Of a stretch of 64,000 nt of DNA, positions 62,601-64,000 are shown piece by piece (positions within the stretch are counted from its first letter, which is position 1; every line of letters begins with the position of its first letter). Made by a program: the position numbers and the translations under genes. Where the stretch lies: NCBI RefSeq assembly GCF_900698955.1, contig NZ_LR217720.1, forward strand, positions 1-64,000, read 5' to 3'. The notes beneath the pieces were generated by a model. It had not been told where the DNA came from. It ran no database searches and worked only from the letters and a program-made list of their open reading frames with translations. The stretch is from Erwinia_E haradaeae_G (GTDB taxonomy: Bacteria > Pseudomonadota > Gammaproteobacteria > Enterobacterales > Enterobacteriaceae).

Positions 62601-63823
62601 GGTGATAGTTTCTTGGTGTGTCTTACCTTCAGATAGTAATCTTGCATAGTTTGGAGCACGTAATGTTCTGATTTTCTGAGCTTTAAATGCTTATTGAGAT
62701 CTTAAATATTGTGATTATATTACACTAATTATCTTGTTTTTGTATTTAGTACTAAGAAATAGGATAGTTTTTCTGATATAGCGCAAAGATAAAACGAGTG
62801 ACTGATTCATATTTATAACACATGTCATCAATATAATATTATTATAGTCTGTTTTTCAATACTCGAGTGGACACATAGACGATGGCTGTCCTTTATGTAT
62901 TATGCTATGAAAGATCATTCACATCTGATTGGTCCATCAAAATGATGATAGCAGTAATAAGATGTACAGAATAATTTTTAAGAGTGCGTTTTTAAAAGAT
63001 GATAGCGTCATAAACTATTGGTTATATATGAGATGTATCAACACATCTGAATAATCATTACGCATCAATATATTCAAAGGTTAGGCATATAATCAATATT
63101 ATACATTAATTACTGCAGAATGTAGACAAGAATCTTGGTAACCTTAGGAGATATATGCACAACTTGTATAACCAGAGTGTAATGTGGTTTTACTTAATAC
63201 CTATGCAGTGTTATTTTTGTTGTTATGATTGCTATCTTAATACTATATATCATATACCGTAATAGTTATTAGGTCTATCGAGAGTTACTATTTGTTTGTT
63301 AGAAGCAAGAAAGAACTTAACAGTCTAATGTGACTAGATCTCATTTGCAGTATATGGAGTTATTACTAATAAAGGCGCATCACTTGAAAGAAAAAATTTT
63401 ATATAGAGCGTACAGATATTAGATGCGCCTCATTTTTGTACTATTCATGCATCATAATGTTATACGATAACGAATGATAGTAAGTGGCCTGCCGATGCTA
63501 AATATCATATTTTAGTCAGTGGTAATAGAGGAATGTGATGTGTGGTATTGGATAATTCGGATTGATATACAATTTTAGTGTGTATATGTGTTATCATATA
63601 GTGATTTATTTTATAGTGTATAAATACATCTGATAAGATTATTTTGTTTAGAGTTATGGTTTTATTTTCAATACCGATGAGCACGTTTGATCTATCTCTG
63701 GCATCAATACTAATTGAGGTAGGGTTGTAGATGCGCACTTGTATTGTTAGTTATATTAGCAATAAGACTTATAATATCATTTTTATATTATTTTTAAAAA
63801 TTAACATGCACAATATATCTTGA
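62601..63823. other. Gene-free 1.2 kb spacer right of sbcB
   Basis: No gene supported. A 77-codon minus-strand frame at 63505-63738 resembles no family I know. Confidence 0.6.
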
Positions 63824-64000
63824 CTAGTATACTATTACCGCCTTTCCACACATATGACCTTCTAAAACTAACTCATGTGCTTTAGAAAGAGTATCTATAT
63901 TTAAACCATACAGTTCCTTTTTCAAAGAGGTGGTAATTTTTCCTTGATCTATCATTTGTGATATGTGGTTAAGAATTTTTCCTTGACGACTGAGATCTGG
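63824..64000 (-). CDS. Zinc-type alcohol dehydrogenase-like / quinone oxidoreductase, C-terminal part
   Basis: A minus-strand frame enters from the right edge and ends with TAG at 63824-63826, giving the last 58 residues. ILNHISQMIDQGKITTSLKKE, then LSKAHELVLEGHMCGKAVI, are typical of the C-terminus of the zinc-containing alcohol dehydrogenase-like/quinone reductase branch of the MDR family (the pattern I..LID.G.I.TTL ... L..AH.LVE.G...GK.V). Substrate and length cannot be judged from the fragment. Confidence 0.75.
   Translation of the reverse strand, partial: PDLSRQGKILNHISQMIDQGKITTSLKKELYGLNIDTLSKAHELVLEGHMCGKAVIVY

Noticed and set aside
63505..63738. 77-codon minus-strand frame left of the dehydrogenase fragment
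   Set aside because: No recognisable domain; could be a remnant but nothing supports a call.

Overview
The window is AT-rich DNA from a host-restricted, genome-reduced gammaproteobacterium of the Enterobacterales type, most likely an insect endosymbiont. Nearly every protein aligns end to end by eye with its Escherichia coli counterpart. Several E. coli operons survive intact: pyrG-eno, trxA-rho, rpsP-rimM-trmD-rplS, purMN, sppA-ansA, atpBEFHAGDC, gntKU and rsxABCDG. By my count only about 63% of the bases are coding. The genes sit as islands between long AT-rich stretches with no recognisable gene, as expected in a lineage still losing genes. I cannot name the genus from this sequence alone.

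Layout. 1-402: probable replication-origin flank, with a perfect DnaA box at base 1, an AT-rich stretch and 15 perfect tandem copies of a 9-mer. 403-8727: plus-strand mnmG, pyrG, eno, trxA, rho. 9714-19427: minus-strand apaH, the ribosomal operon rpsP-rimM-trmD-rplS, purL and tadA. 20649-28236: plus-strand rpiA, lgt, polA, purM, purN. 28979-35813: tcdA (minus), an interrupted reading frame, initiator tRNA-Met (minus), sppA-ansA (plus) and a stand-alone chorismate mutase (minus). 35814-40221: a 4.4 kb gene desert. 40222-47044: the complete ATP synthase operon (minus). 47899-49784: gntK-gntU (plus). 50365-55086: Rnf/Rsx operon without rsxE (minus). 56625-57551: prmB (plus). 58532-62600: a YdgI/ArcD-like antiporter and sbcB (minus). 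The right end holds the 3' part of a zinc-type alcohol dehydrogenase/quinone reductase gene.

How the genes work together. The set covers translation and tRNA/rRNA maintenance (mnmG, tadA, tcdA, trmD, rimM, rpsP, rplS, prmB, tRNA-fMet), purine and CTP synthesis (purL, purM, purN, pyrG), central carbon metabolism (eno, rpiA, gntKU), energy (F1Fo ATPase, partial Rnf), DNA maintenance (polA, sbcB), transcription termination (rho) and envelope functions (lgt, sppA).

The most interesting signals are erosions and remodellings. The polA proofreading site has lost all three catalytic aspartates. TyrA seems reduced to a free chorismate mutase domain. Thioredoxin has a CNPC active site. The Rnf operon lacks rsxE and has a gap behind a shortened rsxC. 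A perfect 17-bp hairpin lies inside sbcB. The 9-mer iteron array resembles degenerate DnaA boxes beside mnmG. I saw no mobile elements, CRISPR arrays or phage genes.
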